A stretch of DNA of 64,000 nt from Takakia lepidozioides (taxonomy: Eukaryota > Streptophyta > Takakiopsida > Takakiales > Takakiaceae). The notes under the pieces were generated by a model that ran no database searches, was not told the origin of the DNA, and saw only the letters and a list, made by a program, of their open reading frames with translations. Within the stretch, counting starts at the first letter, position 1; each line of letters opens with the position of its first letter. Positions 46,795 to 57,195 of the stretch are shown here, piece after piece. The stretch is from assembly GCA_030704615.1 (NCBI GenBank), contig CM060732.1, forward strand, positions 30,547,053-30,611,052, in the 5' to 3' direction. Both the position numbers and the translations under genes were made by a program.

Positions 46795-48905
46795 AACGGC
46801 GTGAGCCTTGTGCGTGAGCGCGTGAACGCATGCTCACGTAGGAGTGACGTGGCGTGAGCGTGCAGCAACGCTGACGTGGCGTGAGTGTGATGTCAGCAGG
46901 CTGACATGGCGACAAATGCTAACGTGGCGCTGCGTCGTCATCTGCCACGTCAGCATAAATATGCGGCGCCTATATCTGAGGATGGTCCTATGATCGTGGG
47001 ATTAATCCAGACAATCGTTGGCTAAATACAATGAAGACTATCATCAAACACCCAAAATGTAAGCCTACAAATATAGCATCCATTCCACAACATTGTGCAA
47101 TTAGAATTGTAAGTTTCACTATTACAATTACAAGGACGACAAAATAACCTCATAACGTGAGTGCCATAGAGGCTACCACGGGAAGACCATGGGAAACCAT
47201 CTTGACGTCCAAAGGTGCAATGATGCATGAGGTCTAAGAACTTGCCACACGCCAAATGCCAAAACAGAATAGAAGTGATGATCGACGACCTCTATCAAAA
47301 TACCAGAGCAAAAAAAAAATTTGGAACAATAAGGGGAAAAAAAAACAAACAAACAAACAAACAAACAAACAAACAAAAACAGTGTAGAAGTGATGATCGG
47401 CACCGATCATCACTTCTGCTCTGTTTCCCCCCCCCCCCCCCCCCCCCTAAATTTTTCCTATAAAAAAATAAAAAAAAATAAAAAATAGAAGGATGATCGG
47501 TGCCAATCATCACTTACAGTGCTTCAAGATTATGCAGAGTATTTTTCATTTCAGGCCAGAAATGTGGTTCACATTGTTTTGCTTTCGTGTTTGAGTCCTG
47601 CATCTTTCCCCCTTGCAAAGTTAGTTGTCCATCAAAACATGATCTTAGGGCTGGAAAGAAGTGATGATCGGCACCGATCATCACTCAAACTGTTGTGTGC
47701 GGATGCAGATAAATCTTCATTTCACCCAAAAATGTGAATTGCATCGTTTTGCTTTCGTGTTTCAGTCCTACGTTTCCCTGATTGAAACTGAAATCTTCAA
47801 GAAAATATGATGATCGCCGCCGATCATCACATTTAGACCTTTTTCAGGGTGGTACTTTTATGAGGTAGTAGAATTCCCATTAGCAGTCACTCTCTGTAGG
47901 GAATGTGATGATCGCCGCCGATCATCACATTCTCATGTTTTGTGAATTGACATGTTGGGAATTGCATTGGGTTTGCGAGTTCGCAGGTACACAAAATATG
48001 TGCTCATGGAGGGAAAACACTTGAGCGGTGTCCCTGATTATCTCGACATGTGGTCGGATCCTAACATGTGTCCGGATCTCCACATGTGGTCGGATCTTCG
48101 TTTGGGATCACAAACCGATTCTGTATTCGACAGCCCCCTGCCCAGTTTTTGCTTCATGTGTATGCAGAAGAAATGACATTTCGCATGTCCGAGGCTCCAT
48201 CACTTGATCCCAGAATGTCTACACGCGGGAGTAGACATCCCAGATCTGAAGTCATGAATTTTTTGGACTTAGATGCAGAGGATGCAGGGATATGTTATGA
48301 TGAGTCCAAGTCAGATTGACCTTTAAAGTTTCTATGTACTATTTCTTCATCCTCATAAAGTATTTTGACTTGTTGCGACTGTTCGTTTGTCCCAAGTACG
48401 AACGGAATGATTAATTACAAAACACACATTCACGGGTTGACATGGCCCCACATGATATTGAAAGACAGAAAATCCAACAAAGTTCGAAATTGCTTTCAGG
48501 AAAAAAAAACTACATCAATCCATCGTAGTGTTCGCACTCATTCCCTACATTCATCCATTCTACATTCATCCATCCTGCATTCATGAATCCTTCGCATTGT
48601 TTGCACTCATCCATGTTATATTCATCTATCCTGCATTCATCCATCCTACATTCATCCAATCGATCGACACGATGCTAAAGATGTAGTCTGCAATGACTGG
48701 AAAGGATAAATCATTCCGCATAAATAGGCACCTACCTTCTGTCCGCGGTTATAGGTCCGTGCCTTTGGAAATGACGTGGCATCAACCACGCTGGCAAGGA
48801 CTGCTGACGTGCCGTGACACCCGTGAACCAACATAGTGACAACTGTTGACGTGGCGTGAACCTGACTGCGCTCACGTGCTCACGCGGCCAGGCTCACGCG
48901 GAGGC
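46795..48905. mobile_element. ~2.1-kb element with inverted GGCGTGAGCC ends
   Basis: The left end begins GGCGTGAGCCTTGTGCGTGA. The right end, read in reverse complement, begins GCGTGAGCCTGGCCGCGTGA. Both are followed by scattered TGACGTGGCGTGA motifs pointing inward. No transposase was seen, so this would be non-autonomous. The flanks give no obvious target duplication. Inside are AAAC and C runs and a palindrome series. A third copy of the end motif lies at 60506. Confidence 0.5.
47387..47932. repeat. Series of five palindromes around TGATGATCG
   Basis: Arms and positions: 47387-47416 (14-bp perfect arms, GAAGTGATGATCGG, 2-nt centre), 47492-47512 (one mismatch), 47660-47685 (12-bp arms), 47808-47829 (9-bp arms, 4-nt centre CCGC) and 47901-47932 (14-bp arms, GAATGTGATGATCG, centre CCGC). 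Spacing is 97-168 bp. The core is constant, but the outermost arm bases differ between copies and still pair. Confidence 0.9.
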
Positions 48906-49914
48906 ATTCCTCTTTTCGAGATGAACTCGAGATGATTTTTCTTTCCAAAACACGGGCGTGTAGAGCCTTCCGTTTTGATGCCATCTTAGCGGCTAGGGGT
49001 ATATTGTAATCGTGTTGGGTAAGCTAATTTAGCCCTGACTACACGGTTCCCCCCTGTCGTACACCTGATGGTCGAAGAGAATGGACTTGGTTGATCGTCC
49101 CTCGAGTTCATCTTGAGCGATCAGAGAACTATGGGCATGCGCAAGCCTCTGCCGACCTAACCTTCTCATCGATGACTTATGCGGTAATCCCTCTCATTCT
49201 TCCTTAGAGGTACGAACCTCTTTTTGAAGGTGGGGCATATAAGTTTTCCAACTAGGGGTTGAGACTTGACCCTATGTTTGTGGCTGCCTTGAACGCATGC
49301 TTGCCCATAGTGATCAGCAAGATTTTTGTCACTAAACAATGAGCAGCAAACATAACAAAAACTTACGGTTGGAGCGAAAGTGCCTCATTCTTCAATTAGA
49401 GAACTTTATCTCGTGAGGACGGGAGTTTTTGCATAAGATACATCCTTTAGGCACGATAGGCGCATTTAATATGCATTTGTCTTGATTTCCATTGCATTTG
49501 TATTTGGGTCCGAACCGGGCCCCCGTAAAATTTACTGTCTTTTTCAGAATTTTTTCTACTTTTTATTACCTTTGCAAGCCTTACCACCCTAAACCCTAAA
49601 CTTCCTTAGTGCTTTGCTAAAGTTCTGCAGTTAGCTTCATTCTATAAGCTTTTAGTTTGAAAACTAAACTTGAGGGGTTTTTATTCATATCTAGTTTGTG
49701 TTAAGTTACAATAAAGTCAATTGTATTTGAGAGATATTGTTGACTTTTATCAAGCCATTTTTTGGCTAAAAGTTATCTTTTTCTATTTAGGCATAAAGTT
49801 ATTTTTTAGACACAAAAATATATTTTTCCTATTATAGACATGAAAATACTTTCTTTTCCCTATTTTGGTCTTGTGCCTATTTGAGACAACCCCTTATTAC
49901 AGTATAAGCATTGC
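48906..49914. other. Unassigned sequence
   Basis: I see no gene or classifiable repeat. The sequence is AT-rich, with several TTTT/AAAA runs. Confidence 0.3.
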
Positions 49915-50143
49915 TCAGCCTGCACGGTTACTTTGAAAGAGGTTATTTTCTCCTCTCTTGTCAACTCTCCCAGTCAAGGGGTGGCCTGATTTGTGAGCTG
50001 GCGCTCCTAGGTGTTTCCCTTATATATATATATATATATATATATATCAGCCTGCACGGTTATTGTGAAAGAGGTTATTTTTCTCCTTTCAGCCTGATTT
50101 GTGAGCTGTCGCTCCTAGGTGTTTCCCTTATATATATATATAT
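49915..50143. repeat. Direct duplication with (TA)n ends
   Basis: CAGCCTGCACGGTTA, AAGAGGTTATTTT, GTGAGCTG and CGCTCCTAGGTGTTTCCC followed by a TA run occur in the same order twice (about 49917-50047 and 50049-50143). The second copy lacks ~30 bp. Confidence 0.8.
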
Positions 50144-51622
50144 AAACTGGGGGTGAGACTATGTGTACCTCATTCCATTTCTCTCCCACTGATGAGCTCA
50201 TTTGTTGAGCGAAACTAGTCTAGGCCTTTATAGAGATTGACTACTATTGTGTATCTAAGGGTTCTTGTCTCGATGTTTATTCTATGTTGTTGAGCCTTAG
50301 GTTTGCTATCATTTATTGCATGCTTTAAACTCCTTCTCGAGTGTTGCGTGTTAGATGAGCATCTAAGTCGTTCTCTACTATGTCTATTCTCTTGCAAAAG
50401 GGTTGTTGTAATGTTCATGTCATCTCAGTGAAATAGTTTCAATCACATATATTTGCCTCTTTGCATATCAGCAGAAAAACCCCTGCCGTGCAAGCCCGGT
50501 GCCTCGCTACCTTGGCCTTGCTGGCAGGGCAGGACGTACTTTGGCTATAGAGAGCATGGCAAAATGGGGCATTAATGAGGGTTGCAGACACGTGTAGTTA
50601 GGAAAGGCATTCAAACATGTGGCGGGCCAGCAGATTAATGAGGGTTGAAGACCCGTGTAGTTAGGAAAGCGATTGAAACATCTCGAGGCACGTTTGGAGC
50701 CTGCCAGATATGCCCAAATGTGGCGGGGCAAAGACAAATTTGAGCGGCCCCGCCGGAGATAATTTGGCGTTATTGCTCGGTTAGGGTTTGCTTTGGGCCC
50801 CGCCCCTTTGCGGCGGGACTAGATTGGTGCCGGCTAGGTGGCTTTACCGTGCTGCAGGAGATGCTCTAAGTCGTCCTCTTTGTTTGCCTATTTGCATATC
50901 TTTGCAGTTGCATGTTAGAGCATCTCAACATCACTTCTTTTCTAGCTTTCTGTCTCTCATGATCAACGCTATTAATTTTGATTCACATGATCTAGATATC
51001 TGCAGCCTCTGGTACTCTCCACTTTGCTCCTCTTACGCTGGTAGAGTTCTGGCGCGACTACCGAAACACTTTCCCAGCTCCTGGGTCGGTGGACCGACAC
51101 TGGCAGTATCACTTCTTGTGAGGGAGTCAAGCATCAATCAATAACAACATTCCCCAAATACCCTTACAATCACTATATGAAACTTTCAAGCAGCCGCCAT
51201 GGGATTGGATCTTGGACAGCTTTTGACAATATCAAGGGCTCCATCCGAAGCCACACCACAAAAAACAAACAAACATCTGCAAATTTAAGATGCTGAACAA
51301 ACCTGTGCACAGGGCTGCCCCTCTAATCAAGCTCATCAAAATTCATATTCACTTCCATCTTCAAACTTTGGAGAAGCTCCACCACCCAAACCCAGAATTA
51401 GGACAGCACTCTGATTTCCATCCTACTGTCACCAAAGTCAGTCCAATATCACCCCTTCAGTCAAGTGCAATTATTGGCTGACTTCCCACCTAGATATGCC
51501 ACAGGAAATGCACTCAACAGTACATCATGGTCAATACTCCCAGGAAATGGTGGATGATCTGAGTAGCTACACAGATCACTGAATGAAGCAAGACACTCGC
51601 ATCTTTCCAAGAAAACATCCTT
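50144..51622. other. 3' flank of the PPR gene
   Basis: No gene is recognised. ATTAATGAGGGTTG and GTGTAGTTAGGAAAG recur at about 50571-50610 and 50634-50670. The part next to 51623 should be the 3' untranslated region of the DYW gene. Confidence 0.35.
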
Positions 51623-54256
51623 TCACCAGTAATCCCCACAAGAACAATTCCCATCTTCAAAGTGGTGAAAGCGGTTAGCGTCCCGTACAACAATTGCTCG
51701 GCCAACAATCTTTGAGATGAATTTGGTCGAGGTGTGGCAGTCACCACACACTCGAAGATTCTTGATGAGACGGAGAGGCGTCCTCGGGGTCGTGCTGATC
51801 AACCCAAAACCAATGGCCAGCTTCTCACTGTGGTGGCAAAGAAAAAATTCCTTTTCCTCCTCCCCCACCTCATGCAATACAAAGCGCGTGTCAGGCACAT
51901 ACCCCGCCTCCTTCATCTGCCCAGACAATCTTCTCAGCTCAGCATGGATTTCCTTAATTCTGGGATGCGACTTGTCATCTACAACGAAGGTGTGTACCCT
52001 GTTGCCAACCTCAATGCAGCAGCGACCTGGCTCCTTTCTAACCCCTTTGACCTTCATCATTTTTCTCACCTTTGCAGTATCATCCCACCTGCCAGCTGCA
52101 GCATAGATGTTTGAGAGCAAGACATAAGTCGCGGCATCCTGTTCATCCCACATGAGGATAGATGTTGCTGCACGTTCAGCCATCTCCACATTGCCATGGA
52201 TTTTGCAGGCACCAAGCAAGGCCTTCCACACCACAGCACCTGGATTGATGGGCATTTTATTAATCAGGTCCACTGCCTCATCCAGTCGTCCCGCACGTCC
52301 AAGAAGGTCCACCATGCAGCCAAAGTGCTTTACTGTCGGAGTGACACCATGATCTTGACTCATGGAATCAAAGTAGCGTCTTCCTTCATTCAGTAGGCCA
52401 GCATGGCTGCATGCAGAGAGAACACATATAAAGGTGATACTGTTCGGCTTCAAGCCGTTCTTTTGCATTCCTTGAAACAGTTGCACGACCTCCCTATGAC
52501 AACCATGCTGTGCATATCCTGCAATCATCGCACTCCACGACACCACATCTCGTTCAGCCATATTGTCGAACACTCCCTTTGCATCCTCGATGCACCCACA
52601 TTTGGCATACATGTCCACCAGGGCAGTGTTCAGCATGACATTTGGTACAATTCCAGCTCTGACGATGTCACCGTGCACCTCTTTGCCCTTTTGCAGGGCT
52701 GCCAGGCTTGCACACGCACTGCAAACGCACACAAACGTGATGTGGTCGGGCTTCTCCCCTTCCCCCATCATTTGCTCATACGTCTCCAAAGCCTCCATCC
52801 CGCGCCCCTGCTGTGCATACCCTGCAAGCATCGCGTTCCACGACACCACATCTCGTTCAGCCACACTGTCGAACACTCCCTTTGCATCCTCGATGCTCCC
52901 ACATTTGGAATACATGTCCACCAGGGCAGTGTTCAGCATGACATTGGGTACAATTCCAGCTCTGACGATGTCGCCATGCACCTCTTTGCCCTTTTCCAGG
53001 GCTGCCAGGCTTGCACACGCACTGCAAACGCACACAAATGTGATGTGGTTGGGCTTCACCCCTTCCCCCATCATTTGCTCATACGTCTCCAAAGCCTCCA
53101 TCCCGCGCCCCTGCTGTGCATATCCTGTGAGCATCGCGTTCCACGACACCACATCTCGTTCAGCCATACTGTCGAACACTCCCTTTGCGTGCTCGATGCT
53201 CCCACATTTGGCATACATGTCCACCAGGGTAGTGTTCAGGATGACATTTGGTACGATTCCAGCTTTGACGATGTCGCCATGCACCTCTTTGCCCTTTTCC
53301 AGGGCTGCCAGGCTTGCACACGCACTGCAAACGCACACAAACGTGATCTGGTTGGGCTTCACCCCTTCCCGCATCATTTGCTCGTAGGTCTCCAAAGCCT
53401 CTATCCCGCACCCCTGCTGTGCATACCCTGCGAGCATCGCACTCCATGACACCACATTTCGTTCAGCCATATTGTCGAACACCCCCTTTGCAAGCTCGAT
53501 GCTCCCACATTTGGCATACATGTCCACCAGGGCAGTGTTCAGGATCACATCTGGTACGATTCCAGCTCTGACCAGGTCGCCATGCACCTCTTTGCCCTTT
53601 TCCAGGGCTGCCAGGATTGCACACGCACTGCAAACGCACACAAATGTGACGCGGTCGGGCTTCACCCCTTCCCCCATCATTTGCTCATACGTCTCCAAAG
53701 CATTCCTACCACACCCATGCTTGGTAAATCCTGCCAACATTATATTCCACAAGATCAAAGATCGTTGAGGCATTCTGTTGAACACATGGTGAGCATCCAT
53801 GATGCTCCCGCACTTAACATACATGTTGACAAGGGTGTTGAGGAGAAAAACATTTGGCGTGAATCCACTTTGGATAATGTGACTGTGCACCTGCTTTCCA
53901 GCTTCCAGGCCTTTCACCTTGATGCACTTATGCAAGAGAAAGACATACGTTTCTGAATCTGCTGAAATGCCTCCTTGGTTTAAAGTCTGTAGAGCCTCTT
54001 TCAGTCTGCCTGCCTCACAAAGCATCTTCACATGCCCAGAAGTGGCAGAAGAGGCATTGTGGACTCCCTCTCTTGATCCTCTTCCAGAAGCTGTGGTCAT
54101 GGTTGAGGTGCCTGATTTTATCAGCTGTGCCGCTGCAGCTGCTGCCCTTAATTGACCATCTACCCATGCAGGTTTCTTGTAGCTAGTGATCCACAGGGAA
54201 TCATAGGTAACCTTGTGCTTGAAATCTGGCCCTCTTGGATGAATCTGGACCCACAC
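51623..54256 (-). CDS. PPR-DYW RNA-editing protein with an N-terminal OSB-type PDF half-motif
   Basis: This uninterrupted 877-codon frame encodes a PLS-class PPR protein with E, E+ and DYW domains, the class that binds organellar RNA and deaminates C to U. Residues 10-36 are the second half of an OSB PDF motif (GPDFKHKVTYDSLW, then PAWVDGQL). Residues ~95-640 are PLS repeats, including four nearly identical 101-residue units. Residues ~640-800 are E/E+ (PGRCCIEV). The deaminase has HSEKLA at 809-814, CGDCH at 837-841 and a terminal CSCGDYW, so its zinc and catalytic residues are intact. The frame opens at a GTG. The first ATG is at 54100 (residue 53), but a TCCAG acceptor at 54245 in phase with an upstream exon (54505-54437) suggests the true 5' end lies further up. 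No clear transit peptide was seen. Confidence 0.9.
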   Translation of the reverse strand: MWVQIHPRGPDFKHKVTYDSLWITSYKKPAWVDGQLRAAAAAAQLIKSGTSTMTTASGRGSREGVHNASSATSGHVKMLCEAGRLKEALQTLNQGGISADSETYVFLLHKCIKVKGLEAGKQVHSHIIQSGFTPNVFLLNTLVNMYVKCGSIMDAHHVFNRMPQRSLILWNIMLAGFTKHGCGRNALETYEQMMGEGVKPDRVTFVCVCSACAILAALEKGKEVHGDLVRAGIVPDVILNTALVDMYAKCGSIELAKGVFDNMAERNVVSWSAMLAGYAQQGCGIEALETYEQMMREGVKPNQITFVCVCSACASLAALEKGKEVHGDIVKAGIVPNVILNTTLVDMYAKCGSIEHAKGVFDSMAERDVVSWNAMLTGYAQQGRGMEALETYEQMMGEGVKPNHITFVCVCSACASLAALEKGKEVHGDIVRAGIVPNVMLNTALVDMYSKCGSIEDAKGVFDSVAERDVVSWNAMLAGYAQQGRGMEALETYEQMMGEGEKPDHITFVCVCSACASLAALQKGKEVHGDIVRAGIVPNVMLNTALVDMYAKCGCIEDAKGVFDNMAERDVVSWSAMIAGYAQHGCHREVVQLFQGMQKNGLKPNSITFICVLSACSHAGLLNEGRRYFDSMSQDHGVTPTVKHFGCMVDLLGRAGRLDEAVDLINKMPINPGAVVWKALLGACKIHGNVEMAERAATSILMWDEQDAATYVLLSNIYAAAGRWDDTAKVRKMMKVKGVRKEPGRCCIEVGNRVHTFVVDDKSHPRIKEIHAELRRLSGQMKEAGYVPDTRFVLHEVGEEEKEFFLCHHSEKLAIGFGLISTTPRTPLRLIKNLRVCGDCHTSTKFISKIVGRAIVVRDANRFHHFEDGNCSCGDYW
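52558..53770 (-). repeat. Four tandem 303-bp PLS units inside the DYW gene
   Basis: Units start near 53770, 53466, 53163 and 52860 (minus strand), each 303 bp and close to identical. Each encodes one P-L-S set (VCVCSACASLAALEKGKEVH, GIVPN, LVDMYAKCGSIE and SWNAMLAGYAQQGRGMEALE). Silent as well as coding sites match, so the units are recently duplicated or homogenised. Confidence 0.9.
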
Positions 54257-54436
54257 TCCATCCCTGCTCCTTCAGCTATCCATGCCTCTGCACAAATCAT
54301 GCATACATCCTTGCCTTGCTGCTAGCAGCTGACAATGACAGCCTAGAATTCTTCCAGCAAACACCCCAACCATACTTAAACACTAGTTCCTATGCTCATT
54401 GCGTCTGCTACTCTCTGTAATCCAACAGGCATCCAC

Positions 54437-54505
54437 CTGTTTGCCTCGATTGTCCCACCAGTGACTGGGGTCAGAAAAGTAATCTTTCCACAGCTTCTCC
54501 TCGTC
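54437..54505 (-). other. First PDF half-exon of the DYW gene
   Basis: It encodes DEEKLWKDYFSDPSHWWDNR and then GKQ, and ends CAG|GTGGAT in phase 0. Spliced to the acceptor at 54245 it gives WWDNR, eight residues, then PDFKHK. That is the same spacing I recall for the PDF motif of plant OSB organellar single-stranded-DNA-binding proteins. Whether this exon belongs to the expressed mRNA is inferred. Confidence 0.6.
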
Positions 54506-54622
54506 TCTGTTACCTGTTTCTGGATACTTTCCTGTTGTCACATTGACAGTATCATGTCGAAGTCACTCCAAACTATCAAAGGTTCACTCAACCAGCTAAC
54601 TTGCAGAATTCAACATGAAAAT

Positions 54623-55088
54623 TTAGGGCCGGTTCTGATAAGAGGGAAAAACAGGGTGAAACGTGTTGAAGAAGGTGCCTTCATGAGCAGTGCCTGATTT
54701 TATCAATTGTGCCGCTGCTGCTGCGGATTCCAGTTGACCATCTACCAATGCAGGTTTCTTGTAGCTATTGATCCACAGGGAATCATAGGTAATCTTGTGC
54801 TTGAAATCTGGCCCTCTTGGATGAATCTGGACCCACACTCCATCCCTGCTCCTTCAGCTATCCATGCCTCTGCACAAATCATGCATACATCCTTGCCTTG
54901 CTGCTAGCAGCTGACAATGACAGCCTAGAATTCTTCCAGCAAACACCCCAACCATACTTATCACACTAGTTCCTATGCTCATTGCGTCTGCTACTCTCTG
55001 TAATCCAACAGGCATCCACCTGTTTGCCTCGATTGTCCCACCAGTGACTGGGGTCAGAAAAGTAATCTTTCCACAGCTTCTCCTCGTC
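54623..55088 (-). pseudogene. PDF module 2
   Basis: The first half lies at about 55088-55020 (SDPSHWWDNR, donor GTGGAT). The second half starts at 54826 (IHPRGPDFKHKITYDSLW, DGQL, LIKSGT) and then leaves PPR coding for EGTFFNTFHPVF and a stop at 54623. It could be an extra coding exon pair of the neighbouring gene or a dead duplicate. The conserved reading of both halves keeps the first option open. Confidence 0.6.
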
Positions 55089-55205
55089 TCGGTTACCTGT
55101 TTCTGGAAACTTTCCTGTTGTCACATTAGCAGTAGCATGTCGAAGTCACTCCAAACTATCAAAGGTTCACTCAACCAGCTAACTTGCAGAATTCAACATG
55201 AAAAT

Positions 55206-55660
55206 TTAGGGCCGGATCTGATAAGAGGGAAAAACAGGGTGAAATGTGTTGAAGAAGGTGCCTTCATCAGCAGTGCCTGATTTTATCAATTGTGCCGCTG
55301 CTGCTGCGGCTTCCAGTTGACCATCTACCCATGCAGGTTTCTTGTAGCTATTGATCCACAGGGAATCATAGGTAACCTTGTGCTTGAAATCTGGCCCTCT
55401 TGGATGAATCTGGACCCACACTCCATCCCTGCTCCTTCAGCTATCCATGCCTCTGCACAAATCATGCATACATCCTTGCCTTGCTGCTAGCAACAGACAA
55501 TGACAGCCTAGAATTCTTCCAGCAAACACCCCAACCATACTTATCACACTAGTTCCTAGTTGACTTGCATCTGCTTCCAGCAGGCATTCACCTTTTTGTC
55601 TCCATTGTCCCACCATTGACTGGCATCGGAGAAGTGTTCATTCCAAAGCTTCTCCTCGTC
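55206..55660 (-). pseudogene. PDF module 3
   Basis: The first half at about 55660-55592 reads LWNEHFSDASQWWDNGDKK, with donor GTGAAT. The second half from 55409 reads HPRGPDFKHKVTYDSLW and ends LIKSGT, then ADEGTFF. WWDNR has become WWDNG. The phase-0 intron position is unchanged. Confidence 0.6.
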
Positions 55661-55865
55661 TCTGTTATCTGTTTTTGGATACTTTCCTGCTGCCACATCG
55701 GTACTAACTTGACAAATTCATTCCGAACCACCACAGATCCACTGCAACATATGGCAAATGAATGGCTACAACTTGGATGCAGACACCATGTTGAATGTGC
55801 AAATTCAGGGCCGAGTCTGATGAGAGAGCGAAACAGGCTGAAATAGGTCGAAGAAGAAGGTGCCC

Positions 55866-56345
55866 TCACCACATTGTCCTTGACCTTGTGTCATGACCCA
55901 TGGAGGATTTGACCGACCATCAACCCAAAAAGACCTCTTGTGTGTGCTACTTGTGTCTGTAGTGAGGTAATCTCGGATTGGTCTGTGAGAACCACCACGG
56001 TGCAGATGAGAAACACGGCCTGCTACGACCAAGCTGACTCTCCCAAGAACCTTGTAAACATCATGAAGAATACCAAATCATGGTACTAAAAGGTGCCAAG
56101 AGCCCACATTTGCAGGATGGACAAACTTCTTCACATCGTACATTGAGAAAAAGCCCCACCTGGCGATTGCGATTCTCCCAGCATCGTGAAGGATCTTCAA
56201 AAAACTCATGCCAGCTCTGCTCCGTGCTCCAAGGTAGAGGTTTGTGATCGAAAATCCGACAGCATCAACATGTTGACATGGTCCTTTACTGAGGGGTGCT
56301 AGTGAGCTTTCAACAACATTCATGCAAGTTGTTTTGGGCTCCATT
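55866..56345 (-). pseudogene. OSB-like PDF fragment, left arm of the inverted pair
   Basis: A first PDF half ends WHEFFEDPSRCWENRNRQ at a CAG|GTGGGG donor (about 56170). After an intron, TTCTCACAG|ACC (near 55960) opens a second half reading TNPRLPHYRHK, then a TAG, then after a one-base shift FWVDGRSNPPWV. The spacing from NR to P is again eight residues. The stop and frameshift mark it as a pseudogene. The sequence 5' of this (56345 side) may be the end of the original gene, possibly its OB-fold part, but I could not confirm that. Confidence 0.6.
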
Positions 56346-56779
56346 GGGCTCTACACGATGAGGAACAACGAACTCCAAACTCTGCTCAAGAAACGTGTGC
56401 TTTTACCGAAGTTTCAACAAGGATATTAATGTGCTCTTCAAGGTGGCAGGAGTCAGGGGCCCTAAATCGACCACCGGTTCGTCGTCGTGCCGTTCTGACG
56501 GCTCCTAGCGGTTAGCACTTGCATGCAGCCGCCAAATGGGCCCCAGCAATTGCCACTTCCCCAAGGCATGCAATAGCCACCTTTCGGACAGCGATGTCCG
56601 TCCAAAGCCTTTGGCCGGTTTTATTTTTTGAGCGACTTGGGGTACATATATTGGAATTTGGATCATGAGAAAAACTTAAATGCCAAGACCGAGGGTAAAA
56701 GACTCTGGCTGCTCAGCGCCTTCCTCCCTGGTCGTTTCGAGAGAACACTCTACAATCGCCAGACTGCAAACATAAGCTG
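56346..56779. other. Spacer between the inverted arms
   Basis: No gene is recognised. Short open frames continue into the arms on either side. Confidence 0.3.
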
Positions 56780-57195
56780 GGTTAGCATCTGTGTACGTCT
56801 GGACATGCTCGTTGTTCCTCGTCGTGTAGAGCCCAATGGAGCCCAAAACAACTTGCATGAATGTTGTTGAAAGCTTATTGCACCCCCTCACTAAAGGACC
56901 TTGTCAAAATGTTGATGTTGTCGGATTTTTGAGCACAAACCTCTACCTTGGGGCATGGAGCAGAGCTGCCATGAGTTTTTCAAAGATCCTTCACAATGGT
57001 GGGACAACCGTAGTTGCAACCGCAATCGCAAGGTGTGGCTTTTTCTTAATGTACAATGTGAAGAAGTTTGTCCATCCTGCAAATGTGGGCTCTTGGCTCC
57101 TGATAGTACCATGATTTGGGATTCTTCCAGACGTTTACAACGTTTTTGGGAGTGTCAGTTTGGTCTTGGGAGGCCGTCAAATCCTCCATGGGTCA
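56780..57195 (+). pseudogene. OSB-like PDF fragment, right arm of the inverted pair
   Basis: This is the plus-strand counterpart of 55866-56345. It starts near TGCTCGTTGTTCCTCGTCG and carries EQSCHEFFKDPSQWWDNR, with the donor-like AAG|GTGTGG. It later jumps to SNPPWV at ~57187, having lost about 130 bp that the left arm still has. A CACTA element begins immediately after. Confidence 0.65.

Larger units (their letters stand above)
54113..55863 (-). repeat. Three tandem ~583-bp PDF modules
   Basis: Modules at about 54113-54692, 54693-55275 and 55276-55863 each contain a first PDF half, a ~190-bp spacer, a second PDF half up to LIKSGT, and a GGCACCTTCTTC segment. Matching points step by 582-583 bp (54256, 54838, 55421). 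The outermost module is the most di­verged. Modules 1 and 2 are close to identical. Confidence 0.88.

Noticed and set aside
47387-47932. CRISPR-like array
   Set aside because: The repeats are palindromes at irregular spacing in plant nuclear DNA, with no cas genes and unequal spacers.
49590-49600. Telomere-like CCCTAAACC
   Set aside because: Only a single short occurrence, not an array.
52403-53449. 348-codon plus-strand open frame with repeated CTRTANAHK-like blocks
   Set aside because: It is the antisense shadow of the four PLS repeats of the DYW gene.
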